From contig NZ_JACESP010000015.1 in assembly GCF_013911755.1 (NCBI RefSeq), positions 1-64,000 of the forward strand: a stretch of 64,000 nt of DNA, written 5' to 3'. A program made the translations under genes and the position numbers. The notes beneath the pieces were generated by a model. The model did not search any database and had not been told where the DNA came from. It was given only the letters and a program-made list of their open reading frames with translations. This DNA is from Sphingosinicella sp. Its GTDB lineage: Bacteria > Pseudomonadota > Alphaproteobacteria > Sphingomonadales > Sphingomonadaceae. Of the stretch, positions 8,035-16,772 are shown one piece after another (the first letter of the stretch is position 1; every line of letters begins with the position of its first letter).

Positions 8035-8841
8035 TCAATGCTGCGCGAAGAATTCGAACAGGCGCTGCGAGAAGCGGCTGCGCTGGTCCTTGCCGGCAAG
8101 CACGTGCGCCGCGCCTTCCATCACGAACCCGTTTGCGTTGGGCAGCGCCTCCTCGATAGGCTTCGTCGTGCGCGGACCCGTTATGGTGTCGAGCGGCGCG
8201 TGCATGATGAGTGCGGGGGTCTGCACCTGCTTCAGATCTTCGATCACATCGTAGTCGATGCTCGCATCGATGAAGCGTGCGTGCGTGTCGATCTTGCCCT
8301 GCAATTCGCGCCACGGCCCCTGCGGCCCGATGAGGCGACCCGCATTGGCGTTGTAATAGTCCGCGCTGAACGAATAGGCGCACACGAGCCGCTGGAATGT
8401 CGCCCAGCCGGCATCGCGGTGAATGTCCAGAAACAGTCGCAACTGATCCGCCAGCAGCGGGTCCATCGTCGCCCACGCGCCGGTGTTCACCAGCGTCCGC
8501 GCAAGATCGGGCCGCATGATGGCGATCTGCTGGCAAACGCACGCACCGATGCCGACCATGCCGAGCAGGTGGACGTTTTTCAGCCCCAGCGCATCGAGCA
8601 CCGCAATCGCGTCCTCGGCATAGACGCGCATGGAGATCGGCGTGTCCAGATTGTCCGTGGACTCCGCAAGCCCGCGATAATCCATCAGGATCACGCTGTA
8701 GCGGTCAGTGAGTCCGAACGGCAGACCCGCGCCGTTGCCGTGGCAGAACGTGCCCCAGCCGCCGAGGCAGAGAACCGGATCGCCTTCACCGACGACTTCG
8801 TAATGGATCACTGCGCCGTCGGGGCGCTTCAGTTCAGGCAT
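8035..8841 (-). CDS. Alpha/beta-hydrolase fold protein lacking the usual nucleophile serine
   Basis: A 268-residue alpha/beta-hydrolase-fold protein. The oxyanion-region LCLGGWGTFCHGNG, the YSVILMDYRGLAEST strand-turn and the C-terminal acid (MHAPLDTITGP) and histidine (EGAAHVLAG) are in place. The nucleophile elbow reads HLLGMVGIGACV, so the expected Ser of GxSxG is Val96 and the second Gly is also shifted. The DNA (complement of about 8540-8575) clearly encodes this. The protein may therefore be a non-hydrolytic member, use another residue, or serve a lyase or cofactor-free oxygenase role. Start ATG 8841 overlaps the cysteine-hydrolase stop by 8 bases; a longer start has no support. Confidence 0.82.
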   Translation of the reverse strand: MPELKRPDGAVIHYEVVGEGDPVLCLGGWGTFCHGNGAGLPFGLTDRYSVILMDYRGLAESTDNLDTPISMRVYAEDAIAVLDALGLKNVHLLGMVGIGACVCQQIAIMRPDLARTLVNTGAWATMDPLLADQLRLFLDIHRDAGWATFQRLVCAYSFSADYYNANAGRLIGPQGPWRELQGKIDTHARFIDASIDYDVIEDLKQVQTPALIMHAPLDTITGPRTTKPIEEALPNANGFVMEGAAHVLAGKDQRSRFSQRLFEFFAQH

Positions 8842-9460
8842 CGTTACGCTTTCCACTGATCGCTTGGATGACCTCTTCGAGGCCCAGAACATCGGCGTAG
8901 CGTCGCCCGACGTCGGCAAGGTTCGCCTGATGCGCGCTGATCTCCTGATCGCCGCAGCAGGGTTCCGGCACCATCACCCGGTATCCATATGAGAACGCGT
9001 CGACGATCGATGCACGCACGCAGCCGCTCGTCGTGCAACCCGTCACGATCACCGTGTCCACGCCCTGCCGCGTCAGGAAGGTCTGCAGTGGCGTGCCGAA
9101 GAAGATCGACGGGGCGCCCTTGATGAAATGAAAGTCGGACGGATCGGCGATGCGCGGATCAAGTTCCATGCCGGCGTCACCGTAGAACATGTCCTTGTAG
9201 ACGGAGCTGACCTTCCAGTGCGCCATATCGCGCGGGCTGTTCCACCCGACACTGCACGTGGCGACCGGCACATTGTGCGCGCGAGCGACCTTCAGCAGGC
9301 GCGCCGTATTCTCCACGGCCTGATCGACATGGCCGGAGCGGCCCATCGGATAGGTGCTATCGGTGAACGCCCGCTGGAAATCGACGACCAGAACGGCCGG
9401 CTGTCGGCCGAACCCGATATTGCCCTGGTCGCCGTAGCCGGCTGCGGAAAAGCCGCTCAT
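8834..9460 (-). CDS. Isochorismatase-superfamily cysteine hydrolase (N-carbamoylsarcosine-amidase-like)
   Basis: A 208-residue cysteine hydrolase. The catalytic triad of the superfamily is visible: Asp in VLVVDFQRAF, Lys in HFIKGAPSIFFGT, and Cys in VTGCTTSGCVRAS. The family includes isochorismatase, nicotinamidase and N-carbamoylsarcosine amidase; the PMGRSGHVD and DAFSYGYRVMVPEPCCGD segments are closest in flavour to the carbamoylsarcosine/ureido-acid group. It lies three bases after hyuB, and hydantoinase plus N-carbamoyl amidase is a known functional pair in hydantoin and creatinine breakdown. An amide or carbamoyl substrate released by HyuAB is a reasonable guess. Confidence 0.85.
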   Translation of the reverse strand: MSGFSAAGYGDQGNIGFGRQPAVLVVDFQRAFTDSTYPMGRSGHVDQAVENTARLLKVARAHNVPVATCSVGWNSPRDMAHWKVSSVYKDMFYGDAGMELDPRIADPSDFHFIKGAPSIFFGTPLQTFLTRQGVDTVIVTGCTTSGCVRASIVDAFSYGYRVMVPEPCCGDQEISAHQANLADVGRRYADVLGLEEVIQAISGKRNDA

Positions 9461-9463
9461 GTT

Positions 9464-11389
9464 TCACTCCGCCGCAATAAGGCGTTGCGGCATCGGCACG
9501 GGCTCGCCGCGCTTGCTGAACCATGCGGTGGCGATCGGCGAGGCGACGGGATCGACCGGCGGCTGGAGGCCGGTTTCCTCGAAGCAGCTGGCGCGCAGTT
9601 CCGCGATCGAAGGACCGAACTCGAACGCATTCACCTGCGGCCGGGTCTTGCGCATCTCCGCGCGAAGTGCCTCTGTTGCTGCATCGTCAACGACGCCGTC
9701 ATCGGAAATGACCACGCCATAACGCCGCGCGCCTTCCGGGCTGACGAGTCCGGCCTCCACGTCGTAGGCGACGGCCGCGGTATCGCGTTCCAGCGGATCG
9801 CCCCAGCCGCCGCCACCCCAGGTGTCGAAGATCAGACGGTCACCGGGCTGCACGAAGATATGATCGATCTTCGACGGCAGGATTTTCTCCTCGCCGTCCG
9901 CGCGCACCAGCAACTTGCGGCTGCGCTTGCCCGGCTGTCCGCCCTTCACGCCCCACGGATAGGTGAGCCAGCGGTCGTCGTGGATGGAGATTTCGCCCTC
10001 CACGTCGAACACATATTCGGTGCGAACGCCGTTGCCGCCGCGATGCTTGCCGGCGCCGCCGGTGTCTATCAGCGATTCGAAGCGGTCGATGCGGATCGGG
10101 AAATAGGCCTCGATATATTCGTTCGGCACGTTGCGGAATTTCGGCCACAGCGAGTGCCCGTCCGGCCCGTCGCCGCCCGGCTTGCCGGGAATGCCGCCGA
10201 AGCCGATCTGAAACAGCAGGAACCAGTCATTGCTCTTGTTGAAGCCCGAATACATGAAGTGCGGGCTGTCGGAGAATCCGGCGGCGACAAGGAAATCCGG
10301 GTTCGCCGAACCAAAGAGCCCGCTGATGATATCGAAGATGCGCCCGAGCGCGTGCGTACGTCCGTTGAGCGCCGCCGGCGCAATCGGATTGAGCAGGGTG
10401 CCCTTCGGGATGCGCACGTCGATGAGATCGATGTAGCCGTCGTTGAGGACGATCTGCGGATCGTACACGTTCACCATGAACTGCCCGCAGAACATCTTGA
10501 ACATCCGCTCATTGAGCAGGAAGTTGATACAGCCCGCCGATTGCGGATCGGTGCGCGAGAAGTCGAAGATCAGCTTGTCGCCTTCGCGCCACATCTCGCA
10601 GCCGAGCTTGTAGGGACCGTGGCCGGTGGCGTCGTCGCAGATCCAGTCTTCGAACACGACCTTTTTCTCGGGCATCGTCGAGACAATGAGCGCGCGCATC
10701 GCCTCGCGGTTGCGCTTCAGAAGCTGGTCCTGCGCCGAACACAGGACATCCGGCCCGAAGCGGTCTGCCATCTCGATAAGGCGCGCCGCGCCCGTGCGGC
10801 ACGCGGAAAGGATCGCGAAGAAATCGGCCTCGTTCCAATCGGGCGTACGCGTGTTGCGCATCGCCATGCGCAGCAGGTCCTTCTGCAATTCGCCCTTGGA
10901 CACGATCTTGACCGGCGGGATGACGATGCCTTCCTGCAACAGATCGGAAGACGTCACCGGCATCGAGGCCGCCGTCATGCCGGAAATATCCGACATGTGC
11001 CCGAACATCGCGGTCCAGCCGAGCAGACGCCCCTCGTAGAACACCGGCATGCAGAACAGCCAGTCGTTCAGATGGCTGATCGCGCCCTGACAGGCGTAGG
11101 GATCGTTGGTGAGGAGGACGTCGCCCTCGGAGACCTCCCCGTCATAATTGTCGACGAATCCATCAACGGGCGATCCGAACTGCCCTGCGAGCATCATGCC
11201 TTCGCGATTGGTCAGCACCGGGAAGCCGTCGCGCTGCTCGCGAATGATCGGCGAGATCGCGGTGCGGAACAATATCGCGTCCATCTGAACGCGCGCGTTC
11301 TGAAGCGCGTTCTCGATGACATCGAGCGTGACCGGATCGACATCGGCCGTCGGCCAGGGCGTAGTGTTGGTTTCGATGATCCTTGCCAT
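9464..11389 (-). CDS. hyuB: Hydantoinase B/oxoprolinase family subunit
   Basis: A 641-residue HyuB-type subunit that works with HyuA in ATP-dependent opening of hydantoins, 5-oxoproline or related lactams; relatives occur in acetone and acetophenone carboxylases. Recognisable segments are the start DPVTLDVIENALQNARVQMD, SPIIREQRDGFPVL, GMMLAGQFGSPVDGFVDNY, VLLTNDPYACQGAISHLND (metal-site region) and the C-terminal DTWGGGGWGDPLERD. ATG 11389 starts 16 bases after the hyuA stop; longer starts run into hyuA. The usual HyuB length is about 520-660 residues, so it is full size. Confidence 0.92.
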   Translation of the reverse strand: MARIIETNTTPWPTADVDPVTLDVIENALQNARVQMDAILFRTAISPIIREQRDGFPVLTNREGMMLAGQFGSPVDGFVDNYDGEVSEGDVLLTNDPYACQGAISHLNDWLFCMPVFYEGRLLGWTAMFGHMSDISGMTAASMPVTSSDLLQEGIVIPPVKIVSKGELQKDLLRMAMRNTRTPDWNEADFFAILSACRTGAARLIEMADRFGPDVLCSAQDQLLKRNREAMRALIVSTMPEKKVVFEDWICDDATGHGPYKLGCEMWREGDKLIFDFSRTDPQSAGCINFLLNERMFKMFCGQFMVNVYDPQIVLNDGYIDLIDVRIPKGTLLNPIAPAALNGRTHALGRIFDIISGLFGSANPDFLVAAGFSDSPHFMYSGFNKSNDWFLLFQIGFGGIPGKPGGDGPDGHSLWPKFRNVPNEYIEAYFPIRIDRFESLIDTGGAGKHRGGNGVRTEYVFDVEGEISIHDDRWLTYPWGVKGGQPGKRSRKLLVRADGEEKILPSKIDHIFVQPGDRLIFDTWGGGGWGDPLERDTAAVAYDVEAGLVSPEGARRYGVVISDDGVVDDAATEALRAEMRKTRPQVNAFEFGPSIAELRASCFEETGLQPPVDPVASPIATAWFSKRGEPVPMPQRLIAAE

Positions 11390-11405
11390 CTTGTGCCTCC
11401 AGTTC

Positions 11406-13463
11406 TCAGCGGTCGTCGCGGATGAGCAGATTGCCGACGGCATCGACCGTCGCATGGCTGCCGGGCAGGATGAGCGTGGTGGAATCAAGCTCGGTGACGA
11501 TGGCCGGTCCGTTCACGCGGTCCCCGGCGAGCAGTTTGCGCCTGTCGTAGATCGTCGCCTCGTGCCAGGCGCCGCTGTCGAAGACGCGCGTGCTGTGAAC
11601 CGCGGCGCGCGCCGGGTCGCCGTCGCCTTCCGCCAGCGCGTTCTGGCCCACGTCCGCGCCCGGTCCCTGTGCGATGACGCGCAGGTTTACCAGCTCCTTC
11701 GCCTTGTCGAGGCTGAAGCTGAACATCTGCTCGTGCAGATGATCGAACCGTTCGGAGGCCTTGGCGAGGCCATGTTCCGCAAACTCGGCAGGCGGCAGCG
11801 AAACCGTGATGTCCGCCGATTGGCCCGCATAGCGCAGGTCCACCTGATACACGATCTCCTGTGCGTCCTCGGGGATACCTTCGACATCGAGCGTGGCACG
11901 CACGCGCTCCTCAAGCTCGTCGAGAAGCCCCTGCAGCTCGGCCACATCGATCCCGTCGACCGGGCGGATCATGGTGCGCGCAGCCTCGTCGCGCAGGCGT
12001 GTCGTCGCGTCGCCCACCGCGCACAGCACGCCGGGACCGCGCGGCACGATGACCGGCCACGCCTGCAACAGCCGGCCGAGCGCGTTCGCATGCAGCGGCC
12101 CTGCGCCGCCGAACGCCATCAGCGAAAAATTGCGCGGGTCATACCCCTGCTCGACCGAAACGAGCCGCAGTGCGCCGAACATGTTCTCGTTGACGATGCG
12201 GACGATCCCTTCTGCCGCCGTCTCCAGCGTGAGGCCGAGCGCATCGGCGACCTTCTGCACGGCCTGCTGCGCGAGATCGCGGCGGATCGTCATGTCGCCG
12301 CCAAGCCGCGCATCCGCCGGCAGATAGCCGAGCACGACGTTGGCATCGGTAACGGTCGGCTCCGTGCCGCCCTTGTCGTAGGCTGCCGGACCCGGGACTG
12401 CACCTGCCGACTGGGGACCGACACGGAGCGCCTTGGTAAGCTCCGGCACGGTTGCGATGGAGCCGCCCCCGGCACCCACCGTGCGCACGTCCACCGAAGA
12501 CGCGCGAACGATCACGTCATGCACCACCGTCTCGCGGCGCACCTGCGCCTCGCCGCCTTCAACAAGGCAGACGTCCGTGGACGTGCCGCCCATGTCGAAG
12601 GTGATGATGTTGGGAAAGCCCGCCTGCTTCGCCACCCAGATCGCGCCGGCAACACCGCCCGCGGGGCCGGACATCAGCAGGTTGACCGGGAAGTCGGCTG
12701 CAGATGCCGCCGTGGCGAGGCCGCCGTCCGAACGCAGGATCGACAGCTTCACTTCGCCGGTGGTACGCGCTTCGAGATTGGTCTTGAGGTTGGAAACGTA
12801 GCGCGACACCACCGGCTTCACGAATGCGTTGGCCACCGTGGTGATGGCGCGCTCATACTCCTGCATCTCCGGCAGCGTGTCGGAAGATACGGAAATCGAG
12901 ATGTCGGGAAGCTCCTCGCGGACAATCGCCTCCACGCGCTTCTCGTGCGCGGCATTCACATAGGAATTCATCAGCGAGATGGTGATGGAGCCGACGCCGC
13001 TGCCCTTGAAGCGCTGCAGATCCGCACGCAGCCGGGCCTCGTCGAGCGGGCGAACGACTTCGCCGCTGGCACTGATCCGCTCGGAGACTTCCAGCGTGTG
13101 CTTCAGGGCCGCCATAGGCTTGCCCTTCACGAAGTTGATCCACCCCGAAAGCGCACCGGGTACGAAGCCGCGCGCCAGATGCAGAACCTGCCGGTAGCCT
13201 TCGGTGACGATGAGACCGACCGCCGCACCATTGCCGGTCAGCACCGCATTCGTCGCGACCGTGGTGCCGTGCATCACATGCGTGATGTTCGCCATGTCGA
13301 GGCTGTTTTCGCGGCACGCCTTCTCGATCCCGGCAATCACCGCTTCCGAAGGATCGGACGGCGTCGACGGCACCTTGGCCGTGTAAGTCCGGCTGGCCCC
13401 TTCATCGAGCAAGAAAATATCCGTGAACGTCCCACCGACGTCCACTCCAACCCGAAGCCCCAT
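11406..13463 (-). CDS. hyuA: Hydantoinase A/oxoprolinase family subunit
   Basis: A 685-residue HyuA subunit, the ATP-binding partner of HyuB with an actin/sugar-kinase-like fold. Phosphate-binding motifs are RVGVDVGGTFTDIFLLDEG at the N-terminus and NIITFDMGGTSTDVCLVEGG in the middle; MHGTTVATNAVL is the usual hydantoinase_A entry. First gene of the nine-gene minus-strand block. ATG 13463 fits the conserved N-terminus; a longer frame of 37 residues has no homologous character. Its promoter region holds a perfect 16-base palindrome (13578-13593) shared with the CoA-transferase promoter and lying between hyuA and the divergent gntR, so GntR-type control by a pathway intermediate is likely. Confidence 0.92.
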   Translation of the reverse strand: MGLRVGVDVGGTFTDIFLLDEGASRTYTAKVPSTPSDPSEAVIAGIEKACRENSLDMANITHVMHGTTVATNAVLTGNGAAVGLIVTEGYRQVLHLARGFVPGALSGWINFVKGKPMAALKHTLEVSERISASGEVVRPLDEARLRADLQRFKGSGVGSITISLMNSYVNAAHEKRVEAIVREELPDISISVSSDTLPEMQEYERAITTVANAFVKPVVSRYVSNLKTNLEARTTGEVKLSILRSDGGLATAASAADFPVNLLMSGPAGGVAGAIWVAKQAGFPNIITFDMGGTSTDVCLVEGGEAQVRRETVVHDVIVRASSVDVRTVGAGGGSIATVPELTKALRVGPQSAGAVPGPAAYDKGGTEPTVTDANVVLGYLPADARLGGDMTIRRDLAQQAVQKVADALGLTLETAAEGIVRIVNENMFGALRLVSVEQGYDPRNFSLMAFGGAGPLHANALGRLLQAWPVIVPRGPGVLCAVGDATTRLRDEAARTMIRPVDGIDVAELQGLLDELEERVRATLDVEGIPEDAQEIVYQVDLRYAGQSADITVSLPPAEFAEHGLAKASERFDHLHEQMFSFSLDKAKELVNLRVIAQGPGADVGQNALAEGDGDPARAAVHSTRVFDSGAWHEATIYDRRKLLAGDRVNGPAIVTELDSTTLILPGSHATVDAVGNLLIRDDR

Positions 13464-13577
13464 GCCACTCCCTCCACTCGCGAAAACGGATCTCGTCGTG
13501 CCGGCACCCTCCCCAGGGTGCGGCCGCACATGTCGCGCAGCCCGTAAGCTGACAAAGGGTGGCGGGCAGGTCAACGG

Positions 13578-13593
13578 AAAAGTTCGAACTTTT
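13578..13593. promoter_or_regulatory. Probable GntR operator, palindrome AAAAGTTCGAACTTTT
   Basis: Perfect 16-base palindrome in the 225-base divergent region between hyuA (ATG 13463) and gntR (GTG 13689). A 15/16 match with the same GTTCGAAC core lies at 16757-16772. Read toward hyuA, the palindrome is followed 6 bases later by GTTGACC (TTGACC at 13574-13569), a possible -35 element placed as at the second site. Confidence 0.7.
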
Positions 13594-13688
13594 AATCCGG
13601 TTGGTTTGATTTATTGAATTCTTCTGATTTTCGAGCCAAGTACGAACTGCTGACGCGGGCCATGCCTGCGGCGACGAAGGAGAATGGT

Positions 13689-14423
13689 GTGAGCAAAGGA
13701 AGCGCCGGAAGACGCCCAAGACACGAAGGGGTCTATGCCGAGCTGCGCGAGCGCATCGATTCGGGCGAATTCGCCGTCGGCTCGCCCTTCCCCACAGAGG
13801 TGCAGTTGTGCACCGAGCTCGGCGCCAGCCGCTACGCCGTGCGCGGCGCACTCCAGCAGCTTGAAGAGGAAGGCCTGCTCAGCCGCCGCCGCGGCGCGGG
13901 CACGACCGTGCTGCGCCACACGCCGATCCAGACGTTCCGCCACGCCGTTGGTTCGCGCGCCGATCTTCTGCACTACGCGCATGCAACGCACATGCGTTGG
14001 GAAGAGCGGGAACGCCTGAACGCCGACGGACAGCTCGCCCGCCTGCTCGGCTGTGACGAGATGCGCGAATGGCACAGCATTCAGGGCGTGCGCTTCGACG
14101 ATCACAACATGCCGCTGTGCATCGTGCGTGTGTATGTCGATGTGTCGCGGGCCACGCTGCCCGAAGTCGAGTTCGGCGACGAGCCCGTCTACGAATGGCT
14201 GGAACGCGAGCACGGCATCAAGCCATTCGGCCTGTCTCAGGACATCCGCGCCAAGATGCTGACGCCTGCCGAAGCAAACAAACTCGGCGAGCCGATCGGG
14301 GTCTCCGCGCTCCAGATCATCCGGCGCTATTTCGATGCCGGCAACGGCATCTACCTGATTTCGGTCAACACCTTCCGTTCACGCGATTTTGTCTACAACA
14401 TGCGCCTGGAACTGAAGGACTGA
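13689..14423 (+). CDS. GntR-family transcriptional regulator with UTRA ligand domain
   Basis: A 244-residue HutC-subfamily GntR regulator. The winged helix is clear: GVYAELRERIDSGEFAVGSPFPTEVQLCTELGASRYAVRGALQQLEEEGLLSRRRGAGTTV-type sequence in the first 75 residues. A UTRA effector domain follows (REWHSIQGVRF, MPLCIVRVYVDVS, INTF-like strand near the end). GTG 13689 was preferred because AAGGAG lies six bases before it; ATG 13662 and TTG 13614 are alternatives that add 9 or 25 residues. It is divergent from hyuA with the GTTCGAAC palindrome between, and converges with the CoA-transferase genes four bases downstream. It most likely represses both flanking operons until a pathway acid or amide binds the UTRA domain. 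Confidence 0.9.
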   Translation: MSKGSAGRRPRHEGVYAELRERIDSGEFAVGSPFPTEVQLCTELGASRYAVRGALQQLEEEGLLSRRRGAGTTVLRHTPIQTFRHAVGSRADLLHYAHATHMRWEERERLNADGQLARLLGCDEMREWHSIQGVRFDDHNMPLCIVRVYVDVSRATLPEVEFGDEPVYEWLEREHGIKPFGLSQDIRAKMLTPAEANKLGEPIGVSALQIIRRYFDAGNGIYLISVNTFRSRDFVYNMRLELKD

Positions 14424-14426
14424 GCT

Positions 14427-15551
14427 TCAGCCCCGCGCCCAGCCCGAGGCGCGAATCGCGGCGCCATCTGCGTCCAGAGTCGGCGCGCGCAAATGCACCT
14501 CGCCAGGCTCATCCGCGAACTTGACCGGCGTGCCCACCACGCGCCCCCCGATTCCGTCATCGACGAGCATCTCCCGGGCCGCGGCATGCGGGTGATCGAA
14601 GCCTTCCGCCATGTCCAGAACCGGCGCCCAGCTGACCTCTACGGTCGGCAGGAACGCGCACCAGTCATCGAAATCGCGTGTCTTGAAGATCTGCCGAAGC
14701 TCGCCGATCAGCTGCTGTTGGACCGGGCCCGGTTCAACCTCCGCAAGCGGGATCAACTCTTCCCGGCCGAGCGCCGTGAGCAGCGACGTTGCGAACTTCA
14801 TTTCGCGGCCCGTCAGCGCGATGAAGCGGCCGTCGCGCGTCTCGTAGAGATTGTAGAAACCGGAACCGCCGATTGACCGGTGCGTCCGCGTGGTCGGCGG
14901 CAGACCGCCGCCCAGCACCGGGCCGGACAGATGCGCCGTCCACGCCATCAGGGCGTCGTACATCGAAGCATCGACGATGTCTCCGCGCCCCGTCGCGTTG
15001 CGGCGGTGGAGCGCCATCAGGATCCCGACGAGCCCCGTCAGCGCGCTCCCCATGTCGGCGGACGGCAGTCCCGGCACCACGGGGCGCCCGTCGCCATTGT
15101 CGTTGATCGCCAGAAAGCCGGTATAGGCCTGCGCGCCCATGTCGTGGCTCGCCTTGTAGGAGAGCGGACCGGACTGCCCGAACGCGGAGAGCGAACAATA
15201 GACGAGGCGCGGGTTCCGCGCGCACAGCGTCTGCGCATCGATGCCCAGCTTCGTGGCCACGCCGGGGCGAAAACCCTCAACGAAGACGTCCGCCTCGTCT
15301 GCCAGACGAAGCAGCACAGCCAAATCCTCAGGCTTCTTCAGATCCAGAACGATGCTGCGTTTGCCGCGATGCGCATTCTTGAACCAGATCGAAAGTCCTT
15401 CGGCGTCATAAGGCCCGAAGGCGCGGCTCGGCTCGCCGCCCGGCGGTTCGATGCGGATGACGTCCGCCCCATGATCGGCCATGATCTGCGTCATCACCGG
15501 CCCCGGCAGAAACATGCTGAGATCGACGACCTTGATACCTTCAAGCTTCAC
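14427..15551 (-). CDS. Class III (CaiB/BaiF) CoA-transferase, second of tandem pair
   Basis: A 374-residue family III CoA-transferase (LEGIKVVDLSMFLPGPVMTQ, ADHGADVIRIEPPGGEPSR, SIVLDLKKPEDL, FGQSGPLSYKASHD). The chosen start is GTG 15551, with AAGGGA about seven bases upstream; it overlaps the end of the preceding CoA-transferase by 11 bases, so the two are translationally coupled. Upstream ATGs in the same frame run through the coding region of the neighbour and are unlikely. Two different family III genes in tandem may form a heteromer, as in some two-subunit enzymes, or act on two acids. Confidence 0.87.
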   Translation of the reverse strand: MKLEGIKVVDLSMFLPGPVMTQIMADHGADVIRIEPPGGEPSRAFGPYDAEGLSIWFKNAHRGKRSIVLDLKKPEDLAVLLRLADEADVFVEGFRPGVATKLGIDAQTLCARNPRLVYCSLSAFGQSGPLSYKASHDMGAQAYTGFLAINDNGDGRPVVPGLPSADMGSALTGLVGILMALHRRNATGRGDIVDASMYDALMAWTAHLSGPVLGGGLPPTTRTHRSIGGSGFYNLYETRDGRFIALTGREMKFATSLLTALGREELIPLAEVEPGPVQQQLIGELRQIFKTRDFDDWCAFLPTVEVSWAPVLDMAEGFDHPHAAAREMLVDDGIGGRVVGTPVKFADEPGEVHLRAPTLDADGAAIRASGWARG

Positions 15552-16701
15552 GTTGCGTCCCTTCAAATAGCCCGCGCAGTGCAGGGCCATCCGCGTCCAG
15601 CCCGGGTGCGGCCCGCTGCGGAAGACGCGCGCCATCGAAACGCAGCGGGTTTGCAAACATCCTGAGCGTGCGGCCGGCAGGATGCGGCACGTCCTGCACC
15701 ATGCCGACCTCGGCCACGAACGGATTGTCGATAGCGCCATCCAGCGATTCGACGGGTGCTGCCGGAATCTGGCCTTGCAGGAGCTGCATCCATTCCGCGC
15801 GCGTCCGGGTCATGAACACGGCATCCAGCACATCGGTGAGCAGATCACGGTTCTCGCGGCGGCTCGCCAGATCGGCGAAGCGCGGGTCCGTGCCAAGCTC
15901 CGGCCGATCGATCAGCCTGACGAGGATTTCCCAGAACTTCTGGTTCATGCAGCAGATGTAAAGCCATCCGTCGGCCGTCTTGTAGAGCTGCACCGGAACG
16001 GTCGAAGGATGCGCCGAACGCGGCGTCTGCGGCGTGATGACGCCTTCGTTCAGATACCAAGTGCCCTGATAGGCGAGTTGGTGGAGCGCCGCGTCGAACA
16101 GTGAAACGTCCACATCCATGCCGACGCCGCTGCGCTCTGCGCCCCGGATTGCGCTGACGAGGCCGAACGCCATCATCATGCCGGTCATGTAGTCGACCAT
16201 CGAAAGCCCGACGCGCGTGGGAGGACTGCCGGGGTCGCCGGTCAGCGCCATGAAGCCCGCCTCCGCCTGCATCAGGAAATCGTAGCCCGGCCAGTCGGCG
16301 CGCGATCCGGTCCGTCCATAGGCGGAAATATGGCCGCAGACGATGCGCGGATTGACCGCCGAGAGCGCGGCGTAATCCAGCCCCAGCTTCGCGGGCAGAC
16401 TGCCGCGCAGATTGTTCACGACCGCGTGGGAGTCGGCGACCAGCCGGTGCAGCAGCGCCCGGTCAGTATCGGCTTTGAGATCGAGGATCAGGCTGCGCTT
16501 GTTGAGGTTGAAGCACTGGTAATAGAGGCTGTCGGCCTCGCCCAGCGTCAGCGGCCCGGTCTTGCGCGCATAATCGCCGTCCGCACCCTCCACCTTCACC
16601 ACGTCGGCGCCGAGATCGGCAAGGAACATCGTCGCGTAAGGCGCAGCGCCATACTGTTCGAAACTTATGATTTTCAGGCCGTCGAGTGGCAACGCGGTCA
16701 T
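15541..16701 (-). CDS. Class III (CaiB/BaiF) CoA-transferase, first of tandem pair
   Basis: A 386-residue CaiB/BaiF CoA-transferase (LDGLKIISFEQYGAAPYATM, LADLGADVVKVEGADGDYAR, SLILDLKADTDRALLH, YGRTGSRADWPGYD). ATG 16701 follows GGGGAGG closely. A GTTCGAAC palindrome lies 56 bases upstream of the start, followed by a TTGATT box, so these two transferases probably have their own regulated promoter as well as read-through from the amidase gene. The sequence differs from the neighbour's and from the gene at 1664, so this is not a recent duplication. Confidence 0.9.
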   Translation of the reverse strand: MTALPLDGLKIISFEQYGAAPYATMFLADLGADVVKVEGADGDYARKTGPLTLGEADSLYYQCFNLNKRSLILDLKADTDRALLHRLVADSHAVVNNLRGSLPAKLGLDYAALSAVNPRIVCGHISAYGRTGSRADWPGYDFLMQAEAGFMALTGDPGSPPTRVGLSMVDYMTGMMMAFGLVSAIRGAERSGVGMDVDVSLFDAALHQLAYQGTWYLNEGVITPQTPRSAHPSTVPVQLYKTADGWLYICCMNQKFWEILVRLIDRPELGTDPRFADLASRRENRDLLTDVLDAVFMTRTRAEWMQLLQGQIPAAPVESLDGAIDNPFVAEVGMVQDVPHPAGRTLRMFANPLRFDGARLPQRAAPGLDADGPALRGLFEGTQREA

Positions 16702-16756
16702 GAGCCCTCCCCTTAAGCTGGCGGAGACTGCCGAAAAGGCTGCGCACAATCAACAC

Positions 16757-16772
16757 AAATGTTCGAACTTTT
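16757..16772. promoter_or_regulatory. Second probable GntR operator, AAATGTTCGAACTTTT
   Basis: Differs from the hyuA/gntR palindrome at one of 16 positions. It lies 56 bases upstream of the CoA-transferase pair and overlaps the amidase stop codon. Toward the CoA-transferases it is followed 6 bases later by GTTGATT (TTGATT at 16753-16748), the same geometry as at hyuA. Confidence 0.65.

Noticed and set aside
13612-13621. TTGAATTC resembling the TetR operator half
   Set aside because: Only a short match, without the extended AAGTT tail seen at 53034 and 62440.
13614-13688. N-terminal extension of the GntR gene from TTG 13614
   Set aside because: No ribosome site, and AAGGAG six bases before GTG 13689 supports the shorter protein; ATG 13662 remains possible.
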